A stretch of 64,000 nt of DNA from Cumulibacter sp047975195. GTDB taxonomy: Bacteria > Actinomycetota > Actinomycetes > Mycobacteriales > Antricoccaceae. Location: contig JBKEDB010000004.1 in NCBI GenBank assembly GCA_047975195.1, forward strand, positions 9,224 to 73,223, read 5' to 3'. Under the pieces are notes generated by a model. It was not told where the DNA came from and ran no database searches. It saw only the letters and a program-made list of their open reading frames with translations. Positions 24,364 through 33,546 of the stretch are shown here, piece after piece (within the stretch, counting starts at the first letter, position 1; each line of letters opens with the position of its first letter). A program made the translations under genes and the position numbers.

Positions 24364-25269
24364 TCAACCTCGATGAGATCGAGTGCGGGCATGACCGAGT
24401 CTGGCGCGGGTGCGCGCCAGGATTGCGCGTGCCAGCAGCGGCATCGCGACCCGTACCCGTTTCAGTTCGCCCACGCGGTGCCGGTTGCCGATCACGTCGT
24501 AGTCCGCAGCCTCAATCTTGTCTAGAATTCCCCTGTACAGCAAGAAAGCAGCTCGAATGCACGGTTGTCCGTCGCGGTTCAGCAGCGCGATGCCAGGCTC
24601 GGCCTTGGCGTACAACGTGCGTGCGTGGTGAGCCGCGTCGGCAACCACCGACCGCACGGCTGCGCGTTCGCGGGTTCCTGGATCGGCGCCGATCCGAGTG
24701 AATAGTTCGGTGGGTAGATAGATCCGCCCGCGGGCGAGGTCCTCATCGTAGTCGCGGCAGAAGTTGGTGATCTGGAACGCTTCACCCAGAGCCGCAGCGC
24801 TCAGGGCGGCGCGATCCCAATCGTCATCAGATACACCGATGACGCGTGCCATCTGGAGTCCGATGACCGCAGCACTTCCCCAAGTATATTCGTGAAGTTC
24901 CGTCCAGTTCGCAAACTGGCGCGGACTCAAGTCGATCCGCATAGCGTCCAGGAAGTCGCACATCCACTGCGGATCGAGTTCGTACCGCAGCACAGTGTCT
25001 ACCGTTGCCGCCAGTAGTGGATGGTCGCTATGACCGGTCTCGATGCCGCTCATGAGTTCCTTCTGCAGGTCATCGAGTACGGCGGGATGCGGAGTGTGAG
25101 AAATGTCCACATCCGCTAGATCGTCGACATATCGGGCGAATCCGTAGAGTGCCCAGACGGCCGGCCGGGTTGCCGGAGGTAACAAGCGGGACGCGAGGTG
25201 ATAGGTCCGGCCGTGCTCGGCCAGCAGCGCGCGGCACGATCGGTACGACTGCGACAACTCGGGAGTCAT
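24364..25269 (-). CDS. crtB: phytoene synthase
   Basis: 301 residues of the squalene/phytoene synthase family. It condenses two geranylgeranyl diphosphates into phytoene. Both Mg-diphosphate motifs are present: YGFARYVDDLAD (DxxxD) and NFCRDYDEDLARGRIYLP. The N-terminus SYRSCRALLAEHGRTYHLAS is typical. ATG 25269 overlaps the crtI stop (ATGA), giving coupled expression from crtE-crtI-crtB. Confidence 0.92.
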   Translation of the reverse strand: MTPELSQSYRSCRALLAEHGRTYHLASRLLPPATRPAVWALYGFARYVDDLADVDISHTPHPAVLDDLQKELMSGIETGHSDHPLLAATVDTVLRYELDPQWMCDFLDAMRIDLSPRQFANWTELHEYTWGSAAVIGLQMARVIGVSDDDWDRAALSAAALGEAFQITNFCRDYDEDLARGRIYLPTELFTRIGADPGTRERAAVRSVVADAAHHARTLYAKAEPGIALLNRDGQPCIRAAFLLYRGILDKIEAADYDVIGNRHRVGELKRVRVAMPLLARAILARTRARLGHARTRSHRG

Positions 25270-26729
25270 CGTGCAGCCCCGACCAACCGTTCGGCGGCGA
25301 GCTCGCCGGACAGGATCGAGGTCGGTACGCCGACCCCCGGTACCGTGCCGGCGCCCGCGAGCGCGATCTGCTTCAGGCCGCGAATGCGGTTATTTGGGCG
25401 GAACGGTCCGGTTTGGGCGAAGGTGTGCGCGAGTGAGAACGGCGTCCCTGCCCGCATGCCGTCTTGTCGCCAGTGAGCCGGTGAAACGACGCGATGAATC
25501 ATCGACTCCTCGAGCGCCAACCCGCGCTCGCCAAGTCGCGCCAACCCGGTGCGCACGATGTCATCGACCACATGAGCGCCCAGTGCGCGGCGCTGTTCGT
25601 TCGGACACGGAAGCAGCACATACAGCGGTTGGGCACCGGTGGACTGTCGGGAAGGATCGGAATATGCGGGGGCCGACACCAACACGCTCGGGTCGCTCAT
25701 CGGCCGGGCCTGGTCGATGAGTTCGCTGAACGTCCTATCCCAGTTCTCGCCGAAGTGGATGGTGTGGTGGGCTTGAACTCCGGCGAGCGAGCTCGGTGCG
25801 TTCAGATGCAGCAGCACGCAGGACGGCGAACGGCGCAGACGACGCCGGATCGGGCCTATGTCGAGCAACTCTCGCGCGCGTTCTGGATCGCAGGTCAGCA
25901 CGACGGCGTCCGCAGCCACAGTTTCGTTACCGGTGACACGCACGCCTGTGACGCGGTCGCCTTGGCGTACGACGCTGATTACTCGGGTGTTGGTGCGGAT
26001 GTCGACACCGCACTCGCGTAATGCCGCCGCCATTGCCGTGGTGATCGCGGACATGCCCCCGATAGGGGAGTAGACCCCCGCGATGATGTCCATGTAGGTG
26101 ATGACGTTGTACAGCGCGCGAGCCTTGGCTGGGGCCAAGCCGGCGTACAGCGCCTGGAATGACACCAACCGTCGGGTGCGAGGATCGCCGAGGCGACGGT
26201 TGACCTGCGCACCCATCGACGAAAAACCCCGCAGCCGCAGTAGGTCCAGCAAAGGTCGCGACAGCAGGTCGAACGGGGAATCGAAACTCCTGCGCATGAA
26301 TGGCTCGAAGGTGACGTCATACAGCCGAGCGCAATAGTCGGCGAACTCGATGAACCGGTCCGCCTCGGCCGAACCGCACGTCGCTTCGATGGATGACGCG
26401 GTCTTTGCGATGGTGTCGCGCACCTCGATGATCGAACCGTCGGCGTAAGTGGCGCGGTATGCCGGATCAAGCCGGTTCAGTTGCAATCGCGACGTCATGG
26501 TCGATCCCAGTGCCGCGAAGGCAGCTTCTAGTATCTCGGGCATTGTCAAAACGGTCGGTCCGGACTCGTGCCGTACGCCGTCCAAGACCAGGTCGTGACA
26601 GAGCCCGCCGACATACGGCAATTGCTCGAGCACAACCACCTCACACCCCGCGCCGCGTAGATGCATCGCGGCGCTGAGGCCTGAAAGTCCGGCGCCGACG
26701 ACCACCACCCGGCGCGGTGCGGGATTCAT
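25266..26729 (-). CDS. crtI: phytoene desaturase
   Basis: 487 residues. The FAD-binding Rossmann motif VVVVGAGLSGLSAAMHLRGAG is at the N-terminus. The C-terminal signature NRIRGLKQIALAGAGTVPGVGVP is the CrtI family dinucleotide/end motif. It desaturates phytoene stepwise to lycopene at the membrane. The start is ATG 26729 (MNPAPRR); GTG 26738 is an alternative. It lies 16 bases after crtE and overlaps crtB. Confidence 0.92.
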   Translation of the reverse strand: MNPAPRRVVVVGAGLSGLSAAMHLRGAGCEVVVLEQLPYVGGLCHDLVLDGVRHESGPTVLTMPEILEAAFAALGSTMTSRLQLNRLDPAYRATYADGSIIEVRDTIAKTASSIEATCGSAEADRFIEFADYCARLYDVTFEPFMRRSFDSPFDLLSRPLLDLLRLRGFSSMGAQVNRRLGDPRTRRLVSFQALYAGLAPAKARALYNVITYMDIIAGVYSPIGGMSAITTAMAAALRECGVDIRTNTRVISVVRQGDRVTGVRVTGNETVAADAVVLTCDPERARELLDIGPIRRRLRRSPSCVLLHLNAPSSLAGVQAHHTIHFGENWDRTFSELIDQARPMSDPSVLVSAPAYSDPSRQSTGAQPLYVLLPCPNEQRRALGAHVVDDIVRTGLARLGERGLALEESMIHRVVSPAHWRQDGMRAGTPFSLAHTFAQTGPFRPNNRIRGLKQIALAGAGTVPGVGVPTSILSGELAAERLVGAAR

Positions 26730-26745
26730 GGTGCGCACGGCGCTC

Positions 26746-27822
26746 TCATCGAGACCGGCTGGTCGCCGCCGCCGCGAGTGAACGTAGTGCATCGCGTCCA
26801 GCGGGGTCGAGATCGACGCCATCGAGGGCGCCGAGCGCGGTGGCCGTGCGCTCCTCGATGATTTTCTCGACGTCGGCCGTCGCTCCGGAATCGGAGATGA
26901 GTCCGCGCACGCGCTCGATGTCGGCCTCGGTCAGGTCTGCGTCCCCGAGCGCCTCGGTCAGTTCGGAGCCGCCCTCGCCGAGGTGATCGAGCGCACGAGC
27001 GATGAGCGCTGTGCGTTTGCCCTCGCGCAGATCGTCACCCGCAGGTTTGCCGGTCACGGCCGGATCGCCATAGACCCCAAGCAGGTCATCGCGCAATTGA
27101 AACGCGATTCCGATGTGCTGACCGAAAGTGGCGTACGTCGAGCGCACATCCTCGCCCGCTCCCGCGATAGCGGCACCGATCAACAGCGGCCGCGCGACCG
27201 TATACGAAGCGGACTTCAACGCCGCGACCTTCAGCGCCGACTGCACCGCGAACTCGGGCGGGGCAGGACGCGCCTGTTCGAGCACGTCGAGGAACTGCCC
27301 GGCCATGACTTCGATCCGCATCAGATCCAACTCGCTGCGCACCCGCAGTAACGCCTCGTCGCTGAGTTGCGCACCCTGCACGACGGCGTCCGCCCAGATC
27401 AACGCGAGGTCGCCCAGCAGGATCGCGACCGCGACGCCGTACTTTTCAGCGCTACCGGAAAATCCGCCCTCGAGGTGCAGGTGTTCGAAGGTGCGATGAG
27501 CGCTGGGGCGGCCACGCCGCGAGTCCGACTCGTCGATGATGTCGTCATGCACCAGCGCCGCGGCTTGGATCAGTTCCAACCCCGAAACCGCGTCGATAAC
27601 GTGCTGATCGGCGCTCCCGCCGCCTGCTGCGCGCCAGCCGCAGTACGCGAACAAGGGCCGGATGCGCTTACCGTCCGCGCAGAAGTCGATCAACGCGCGC
27701 GCTACCGGTCGTAGGTCCTCGCTGAGCGAGGCGAGGTGCTCAGCGCGCTCGGACAGGTGTCCAGATAGTGCGCTATCGATGCGTCGACGAATCGCGTCGA
27801 GGTCGATGGGGGAAGGAAACAT
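26746..27822 (-). CDS. crtE: polyprenyl (geranylgeranyl) diphosphate synthase
   Basis: 358 residues, trans-prenyltransferase. The first aspartate-rich motif is HDDIIDESDSRRG, the second is FQLRDDLLGVYGD, and DGKRIRP binds isopentenyl diphosphate. It supplies geranylgeranyl diphosphate to CrtB. In mycobacteria the gene at this position is idsA2 (Rv2173). ATG 27822 is the start, with GTG 27831 as an alternative. It is the first gene of the crtE-crtI-crtB operon and is divergent from metF (66-base gap). Confidence 0.9.
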   Translation of the reverse strand: MFPSPIDLDAIRRRIDSALSGHLSERAEHLASLSEDLRPVARALIDFCADGKRIRPLFAYCGWRAAGGGSADQHVIDAVSGLELIQAAALVHDDIIDESDSRRGRPSAHRTFEHLHLEGGFSGSAEKYGVAVAILLGDLALIWADAVVQGAQLSDEALLRVRSELDLMRIEVMAGQFLDVLEQARPAPPEFAVQSALKVAALKSASYTVARPLLIGAAIAGAGEDVRSTYATFGQHIGIAFQLRDDLLGVYGDPAVTGKPAGDDLREGKRTALIARALDHLGEGGSELTEALGDADLTEADIERVRGLISDSGATADVEKIIEERTATALGALDGVDLDPAGRDALRSLAAAATSRSR

Positions 27823-27888
27823 ACCGCTCACGGTTGACCAGTATTCCTTGTCGTCGGCCCGTCGTGGCCGACGGCTATCCTGGAGGGC

Positions 27889-28800
27889 ATGCCCAACCCC
27901 CCTCGTGAACGCTCGGTGCGTGCTGCCCTGGACGCCGGTCGGACGTTCTCCTTCGAGTTTTTCCCGCCGCGGGATGACGCCTCCGAGACGCAGTTGTGGA
28001 CCACGATCAGGCAACTGGAGAAACTCCATCCGTCTTTCGTCTCAGTGACCTATGGTGCGGGGGGAACAACGCGAGAGGGCACGTTGCGCATGACCGATCG
28101 GATCGCGGCCGAGACCACGATGCTGCCGCTCGCGCATCTGACCGCCGTGAACCACTCGGTCGATGAATTGCGCTCCTTGCTCGGCAAATTCATCGCCGGC
28201 GGCGTACACAACATTCTGGCCGTGCGTGGAGATCCGCCCGGCGATCCGGAGGGTGACTGGATCAAGCACCCCGACGGCCTCGAGTACGCCGCAGAACTGG
28301 TGCGCCTGGTGCGCGCGACCGGCGACTTCAGCGTCGGTGTGGCGGCATTTCCCTACAAACACCCGCGGTCGGTCGATATCGACTCTGATGCCCGACACTT
28401 TGTCGAGAAGGCCAACGCCGGCGCGGATTATGCGATCACCCAGCTGTTCTTCGATGCTGAGGACTACCTGCGGCTGCGCGATCGGATCGTCGCGCTCGGT
28501 TGCGATGTGCCGATCATCCCCGGTGTACTGCCGGTGCTGTCGATGGGGACCATCGAGCGTGCCCCGAAACTGTCGGGCGCGCCGTTCCCGGCGGCTCTGG
28601 GTGCTCAGTTCGATGCCATACGTACTGATCCGGCGGCGGTGCGCGCCTTGGGGATCGAACGAGCGACGAGGTTGTGCTCCACCTTGCTGAACGAGGGTGC
28701 CCCAGGCATCCACTTCATCACGATGAACCGCTCGAAAGCGACCGAGGAGATCTACGCGAACTTGCGTTCGCTCAACCTCGCCTCGTGGCCCACCAGGTAG
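27889..28800 (+). CDS. metF: methylenetetrahydrofolate reductase
   Basis: 303 residues. It reduces 5,10-methylene-THF to 5-methyl-THF with FAD for methionine synthesis. TFSFEFFPPRDDASE, SVTYGAGGTTREGT, NILAVRGDPPGDPEGDW and ADYAITQLFFDAEDYLR are standard MetF motifs. ATG 27889 follows GGAGGGC. Its last 29 bases overlap the 3' end of the convergent oxidoreductase gene. Confidence 0.94.
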   Translation: MPNPPRERSVRAALDAGRTFSFEFFPPRDDASETQLWTTIRQLEKLHPSFVSVTYGAGGTTREGTLRMTDRIAAETTMLPLAHLTAVNHSVDELRSLLGKFIAGGVHNILAVRGDPPGDPEGDWIKHPDGLEYAAELVRLVRATGDFSVGVAAFPYKHPRSVDIDSDARHFVEKANAGADYAITQLFFDAEDYLRLRDRIVALGCDVPIIPGVLPVLSMGTIERAPKLSGAPFPAALGAQFDAIRTDPAAVRALGIERATRLCSTLLNEGAPGIHFITMNRSKATEEIYANLRSLNLASWPTR

Positions 28801-30361
28801 GTAGCCCCTGCCGTTTTCCGCGGCGCAGATCGCTCAGCAGCACCGTGGCGGCACTGCGCCCACTGGCCCCGAACACGCCGCCGCCGGGATGAGTGGAGGC
28901 TCCGGCGAGATAGACGCCGTCCACTCCGGCCAGCCGGTATCCGGAGTCTTCAGGGGTGGGCCGCAGACTGAACATCTGGTCGAGGGTCATTTCCAGGTGC
29001 ATGACATTCGCCTGATGCAGCCCGATTTCTTTCTCGATGTCGACCGGCGTTTGAATGTGCACGTCCTTGATCGACGAGCGAAATCCTGGCGCGTGCTGCT
29101 CGACGACGTCGATCAGCTTGTCGGCCTCCCGCTGGCCGATGGCCGACCATGACTCGTCGATCACGTGGTGCGGATGCCACTGACCCCAGATCGTGACAGT
29201 ATGTGTGCCGCGTGGGGCCAAGGAGGAATCGTCGACCGTCGGGCACATCGCCAGCGCCGCGGGACGTGATGGTGTGCGATGCGCCAAGAACTCACCGTGG
29301 TTACGGCGCAGTTCGTTCCGGTCCGCGCACAGCAGTGCCATCGCGCGATGGGCCACACCGTCGGTGTCTCCGGCGTACGCCGGTGGGCGGTCGGTCCATG
29401 CCCGCAGCACCATCCCGATCCCGTTTCCGGTGCGGGTTGTGCTGCGTAATCGGTCGGCGGCAGCCGGGGCGGTCCCTGCGACTAGCTCCGCCGTCGTCCA
29501 GGCGTGCGCCGCACTGAGCACTTTGGCGCAGGTGATCCGGCGCCCGGACGCGAGGGTGAGCGTGAACCCGTCACCAGTACGCTCGATGCTGAGCGCCGCA
29601 TCTCCGACGCTCAGCGCGCCGCCGTCGGCCTGCAGCCGAGCGGCGAGCGCACCGGTGAGTGCACCGCTGCCGCCGATCGGCCGCCCTGGCGGGATCGAAT
29701 GCATCATCGTCAACCAGCCGACCATGTCGGCGCTGCCGACCTCATGGCTGGCCGGACCGGATTGCGCAGCCATCCACGCAAGGCCCGACTTCAGCCGTTC
29801 ATCGGTGAAGTAGGCATCGAGCACAGCGTCGGCAGAACCCACGAACTCGCGCACCATCCGTGGGGTTCGAACGCCGGGCAGCCGCGCGAGATCACGCATC
29901 GCCCGGGCCAGGGCGCCGGGCGTCGGCGCGGTTTGAAAGAACGAGAAGATCACCCGGTTGCGCGGCAGCCAATCACGCACGAAGCGGCGATACGCGTCGG
30001 CGTCCGCCGTGCCACATGCCGCGGCGATCGAGGCGCACGTGCGTTCGGTGTCGTGCCAGAGCGTGATCGCATCACCGTGCTCAGTCGCCGGTAGAAAACC
30101 CCACGGATCCATGTCGACGTACCGCAGGCCGTGCGCGCGCAGGTTGAGATCCTCGATGATCCCGGTGTGCCGGATCATGATGTGCGCACTGGATCCGCGG
30201 TCCATACGCACCCCGGGGAATCGTTCGACCGTCGAGACAGCACCGCCGATCACCTCGTCGCGTTCGATCACCTCGACGTCCAGTCCGGCGCGGGCGAGGT
30301 AGCACGCCGCGACCAGCCCGTTATGACCTGAGCCGATCACGGCGACATCGCGATCAACCAC
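28772..30361 (-). CDS. PYROXD2-like FAD-dependent oxidoreductase (phytoene desaturase-related)
   Basis: 529 residues. The N-terminal FAD motif is DVAVIGSGHNGLVAACYLAR, and the C-terminus is VYLAGASTHPGGGVFGASGR. This pattern fits the PYROXD2-like branch of the CrtI superfamily rather than a true carotenoid desaturase. Its role is unknown; closeness to the crt genes makes a carotenoid-modifying role possible but unproven. GTG 30361 was chosen because it starts just before the FAD motif and overlaps the upstream GNAT gene by 8 bases. The 3' end overlaps metF by 29 bases. Confidence 0.8.
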   Translation of the reverse strand: MVDRDVAVIGSGHNGLVAACYLARAGLDVEVIERDEVIGGAVSTVERFPGVRMDRGSSAHIMIRHTGIIEDLNLRAHGLRYVDMDPWGFLPATEHGDAITLWHDTERTCASIAAACGTADADAYRRFVRDWLPRNRVIFSFFQTAPTPGALARAMRDLARLPGVRTPRMVREFVGSADAVLDAYFTDERLKSGLAWMAAQSGPASHEVGSADMVGWLTMMHSIPPGRPIGGSGALTGALAARLQADGGALSVGDAALSIERTGDGFTLTLASGRRITCAKVLSAAHAWTTAELVAGTAPAAADRLRSTTRTGNGIGMVLRAWTDRPPAYAGDTDGVAHRAMALLCADRNELRRNHGEFLAHRTPSRPAALAMCPTVDDSSLAPRGTHTVTIWGQWHPHHVIDESWSAIGQREADKLIDVVEQHAPGFRSSIKDVHIQTPVDIEKEIGLHQANVMHLEMTLDQMFSLRPTPEDSGYRLAGVDGVYLAGASTHPGGGVFGASGRSAATVLLSDLRRGKRQGLPTWWATRRG

Positions 30362-30914
30362 TAGCGACGACCTTTCCAAGAATTTCGAAATCACGCGGGT
30401 CACCGGAGAATCGGAAGCGCGATACCAGCGGCCGATACCCCTCATCGGCGTATAGCGCAGCCGCCTTGGTCGGTCCGGTTGGCGTGGACAGCACCATTAT
30501 CGAGCACGGTTGTGCTGCGGTGATCTCGCGTAGCAGCGCACGGCCGACCCCGGCGCCCTGCCACGCTGGAGAGACATGGATCTCGCATAGCTCGAACGCA
30601 TCCTCGAGCCACTCGCGCGATGCGTCGGCATCCGGCAGTGTCAACGCCCGGGCTACTTCGGCACCCCACCACTGCCCGTCGAGAACTCGGTACCCGTACG
30701 CGAAGCCCACCAGTCGATTGCGGTGAAATGCCCCGAACGCCCGCAGATCGGGGTAGTTCAATTGGGTTTGGGCGAGTCGAATTCGTGGTGCGATGAAGGC
30801 TTCGGGGTAGCCCATCGCCTCGGCGAAAATTCCGAATGCTGCCGGCAGCACGGCATGGAACTGTTCCGCTGTCAGCGCGCGTACCCGTGCCGGTCGCCTA
30901 CGACGCGTGTGCAT
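30354..30914 (-). CDS. GNAT family N-acetyltransferase
   Basis: 186 residues. The acetyl-CoA motif is VSPAWQGAGVGRALLREI (QxxGxG) at about residue 117, followed by the usual C-terminal TKAAALYADEGYRPL. The N-terminus is basic (MHTRRRRPARVRA). It is upstream of, and overlaps, the oxidoreductase gene, so the two are probably one operon. The substrate is unknown. Confidence 0.8.
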   Translation of the reverse strand: MHTRRRRPARVRALTAEQFHAVLPAAFGIFAEAMGYPEAFIAPRIRLAQTQLNYPDLRAFGAFHRNRLVGFAYGYRVLDGQWWGAEVARALTLPDADASREWLEDAFELCEIHVSPAWQGAGVGRALLREITAAQPCSIMVLSTPTGPTKAAALYADEGYRPLVSRFRFSGDPRDFEILGKVVASG

Positions 30915-30996
30915 GATGAGGCGGGGGATGCAGCGCGGCTGATGGCATAGGGCTATCTTTGCCGATCGGGATCATTATGGATACGAGGGGGCGCCG

Positions 30997-32238
30997 GTGG
31001 CTGCGCGCGGATCGAGCGGTGCAGGCACGGCGATGAAGTTGCCTCGCGAAGTCTATATTCTCGCTGCGGTGGCGTTTTGCGTCGCGATCGGATACGGCAT
31101 AGTCGCGCCCGCAATACCTGGATTCGCCCGTGAATTCGGGGTGTCGCGGACGCTTGCCGCGTTGGTGATCAGCATGTTCGCGCTGGCTCGGCTCACCGCA
31201 GCTTTCGGTGGCGGGAAGCTCGTCGATCGCTTCGGAGCTCGTCGCATTCTTGGCATCGGCCTGATCATCGTTGCGATTTCCAGTGCACTCGCCGGCCTAT
31301 CGGGCGAATACTGGCAGTTGCTGACTCTGCGTGGCGCAGGAGGCATCGGGTCGGCGATGTTCACGATCGCCTCGGCGAAGGTGCTTGCGGAGCGGGTGCC
31401 ATCGCAGATCCGGGGCCGGGCGATGAGTGTCTATTCCGGTGGGTTCCTGCTCGGCGGCATCAGCGGTCCGGCAATCGGCGGGCCACTGACCGAGGCGAGT
31501 CTGCGGCTGCCGTTCTTCTTCTACGCTGCCACGCTAGGTGTTGCGGCGTACATCACGTTCTTCCACCTGTCGCGCACGACGGCGATTCAGGAGCCGACGG
31601 TCAACGCGGAGGGTTCGGCGTCGGCTGCCGAGGACACACCGCCTCCGATGGAAGGCGCCCGAGAGGCACTGCGGGACCGACTGTTTCGCGCAGCAACGGT
31701 CGCGAACTTCTCCGCCATGTGGTCGAACGCGGTGCGCAACGCCACGGTGCCGTTGTTCGTGGTCGAGGTGTTGCTGCAGGGGGAGTCGATGACCGGTTAC
31801 GGACTCGCCGTGTATGCGATCGCGAACGGTTTGTTCTTAACGACAGCGGGCAAACTGTCCGATAACTGGGGTCGTCGTCCGGCGATGATCCTGGGTGCGG
31901 GGCTGACCGCGGTCTCGCTCGGCGTACTGACGTTCACCGACTCGCTTTGGCTGTTCTTCGCGTCGATGGTGGTCGGTGGGCTGGGCGCATCGATGCAGGT
32001 CGTAGGCCCGGCTGCGGTCGCTGGCGATATGGCCCGTGGGCGCCGTGGCTCGGTGCTGGCGACTTATCAGATGGCCGGAGACGTCGGCGTCGTGGTGGGG
32101 CCAGTATTGATCAACTTTGTCGTGGATCAGGCTGGATTCGCGTGGGCGTTCGCAATTTCTGCGCTCATCGCGCTGTCGGCTGCCGCGTTTGCGCTCGTAT
32201 CGCGGGACCGACCTGGGGGAGCAGAGTTGACCTCGTGA
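30997..32238 (+). CDS. MFS transporter (drug/H+ antiporter-like)
   Basis: 413 residues with twelve predicted membrane helices split by a central cytoplasmic loop (EPTVNAEGSASAAEDTPPPM). GGKLVDRFGARRILG between helices 2 and 3 and GKLSDNWGRRPAMILG in the second half are the MFS loop signatures. It is likely an efflux protein with unknown substrate. GTG 30997 has GAGGGG upstream; ATG 31033 (MKLPREVY) is an alternative. It is divergent from the GNAT gene. Confidence 0.85.
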   Translation: MAARGSSGAGTAMKLPREVYILAAVAFCVAIGYGIVAPAIPGFAREFGVSRTLAALVISMFALARLTAAFGGGKLVDRFGARRILGIGLIIVAISSALAGLSGEYWQLLTLRGAGGIGSAMFTIASAKVLAERVPSQIRGRAMSVYSGGFLLGGISGPAIGGPLTEASLRLPFFFYAATLGVAAYITFFHLSRTTAIQEPTVNAEGSASAAEDTPPPMEGAREALRDRLFRAATVANFSAMWSNAVRNATVPLFVVEVLLQGESMTGYGLAVYAIANGLFLTTAGKLSDNWGRRPAMILGAGLTAVSLGVLTFTDSLWLFFASMVVGGLGASMQVVGPAAVAGDMARGRRGSVLATYQMAGDVGVVVGPVLINFVVDQAGFAWAFAISALIALSAAAFALVSRDRPGGAELTS

Positions 32239-32315
32239 GGTCGTCGGTGTGCGCGGCGGTGCGCCGCACGAAAATTGTCGGCGCCGCGGTGGAGGATGGA
32301 TTCAGTGGGCTCGAC

Positions 32316-32354
32316 TTGACCTGCCATACAATCGAACGTATGTTCGATTGTATG
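32316..32354 (+). promoter_or_regulatory. LexA (SOS) box overlapping a promoter
   Basis: A perfect 13-4-13 palindrome at 32325-32354 contains TCGAAC-GTAT-GTTCGA (32332-32347), which is the actinobacterial LexA consensus TCGAACnnnnGTTCGA. A -35 element TTGACC (32316-32321) and a -10-like TATGTT (32339-32344), 17 bases apart, place the box on the -10 region, ideal for repression. The first gene downstream starts 26 bases later. Confidence 0.82.
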
Positions 32355-32379
32355 GGTCTACTGAACGGAGGCGATCGCA

Positions 32380-32793
32380 ATGTCCCAGAAGGGCGCGAGT
32401 TCGGCGGAGTTGCTGACGCAGGCGTGGCGTGCGATCGCCGAGGCACAGGCCGCCGATCGGGCACATGTTCGCTTTGAGTGCGCGTCGGTCGCTGCGGTCC
32501 GGGCGGCCTCGGCGGTGATCGCGGGGTGTTCTCAACAGGTCCGTGGCGCGCGTGCGCAGTCGGTATGGACGCTGTTGGTGCGTTGCGCGCCGCAGCTGCG
32601 CGAATGGGCGGATTTCTTCGCAGCGACAACGCGTACCACCACGCTGCTCCGTAGCCGTGGAGTCGAAGGCGGCGGCGTGACGCAGCGACTAGCCGACGAC
32701 CTGTTACGTGACGCTGACAGGTTCACACACGAGGCGCGGGCACTATTGATGCGTCGCCGCACTGAGGGCCTCTCCCGCGCGGCCGAATCATGA
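32380..32793 (+). CDS. SAV_6107-type HEPN domain protein
   Basis: 137 residues, all-helical, matching the actinobacterial SAV_6107-like HEPN group in length and neighbourhood (beside a methyltransferase and DNA polymerase IV). An Rx6H motif, the hallmark of HEPN ribonucleases, is visible at R110-H117 (RDADRFTH), so catalytic activity is possible. GGAGG lies about 8 bases before the ATG. It is the first gene after the LexA box and probably SOS-induced. The substrate and role are unproven. Confidence 0.75.
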   Translation: MSQKGASSAELLTQAWRAIAEAQAADRAHVRFECASVAAVRAASAVIAGCSQQVRGARAQSVWTLLVRCAPQLREWADFFAATTRTTTLLRSRGVEGGGVTQRLADDLLRDADRFTHEARALLMRRRTEGLSRAAES

Positions 32794-32841
32794 GGGATGA
32801 TCGAGGCAGACGTGATGACACGACGCACGACGGGAGTCTCG

Positions 32842-33546
32842 ATGTCCACTGCGACCAGCGCTCTGCCCAATAACGATGCGGTGCTCGGACTCATCCGGGG
32901 GCTGGTCGGCGACCGAAAGGTCCGGGTGCTCGACCTTGGCGGTGGGAGTGGTGCGTACGCCGTCGCGATCGCTGCCGATGGTCATAGGGTGCAGGTCCTT
33001 GACCACAGTAATGACGCGTTGGCGACCCTTGCGCGCCGCGCTGAATCGGCCGGTGTCGGTGACCGAGTTAGCGGACGGAACGTGGACCTCGACAATGTCC
33101 GGGAGCCGTTTGAGGTCGATAGTGCCGACATCGTGCTGTGCCACCGCGTGCTCGAATTAGTTGGGTCGCCACAGGACATCCTGTCGGCCGCGGCCGCGGC
33201 TTTACCGCCCGGCGGCACGCTGAGTGTCGTGGCGGCGAATCGCCCAGGCGTTGCGCTGAGTCGAATCATCAGCGGGCGTTTGGAGGAGGCCGATGCGATT
33301 CTGGACCATTCGGTACCCGGTCCCGCTGGACGCAGGTTCGATGCCGATGAGTTGACCGAACTCCTAGAGTCCCTCGACCTGCAGGTCACCCATGTACGTG
33401 GCGTCGGCCTGCTCGGTGAACTGAACCCAGCTGAGGCGGAGGCTGCGGGTGCGCGAGAGTTGGCGCAGCGCGTGGCTGCCGACCCGTACCTGGCGCGGGC
33501 GGCACCCTTGCTGCACATTGTCGCCGTACGGGGCAATGGGGCGTAG
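32842..33546 (+). CDS. class I SAM-dependent methyltransferase
   Basis: 234 residues. The SAM-binding motif I is VRVLDLGGGSGAYAVAIAA, followed by VQVLDHSNDALATLARRAE (motif II) and SADIVLCHRVLELVGSPQDIL. I chose ATG 32842 because GGGAG lies 6 bases upstream; ATG 32797 would add 15 residues and overlap little. The acceptor is unknown; the closest general resemblance is to small-molecule or tRNA-like methyltransferases. It lies between the HEPN gene and dinB and overlaps dinB by 11 bases, so it is part of the same operon. Confidence 0.8.
   Translation: MSTATSALPNNDAVLGLIRGLVGDRKVRVLDLGGGSGAYAVAIAADGHRVQVLDHSNDALATLARRAESAGVGDRVSGRNVDLDNVREPFEVDSADIVLCHRVLELVGSPQDILSAAAAALPPGGTLSVVAANRPGVALSRIISGRLEEADAILDHSVPGPAGRRFDADELTELLESLDLQVTHVRGVGLLGELNPAEAEAAGARELAQRVAADPYLARAAPLLHIVAVRGNGA

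Noticed and set aside
28772..30361. Second true phytoene desaturase or CrtU
   Set aside because: Motifs at both ends fit the PYROXD2-like branch rather than CrtI or CrtU.
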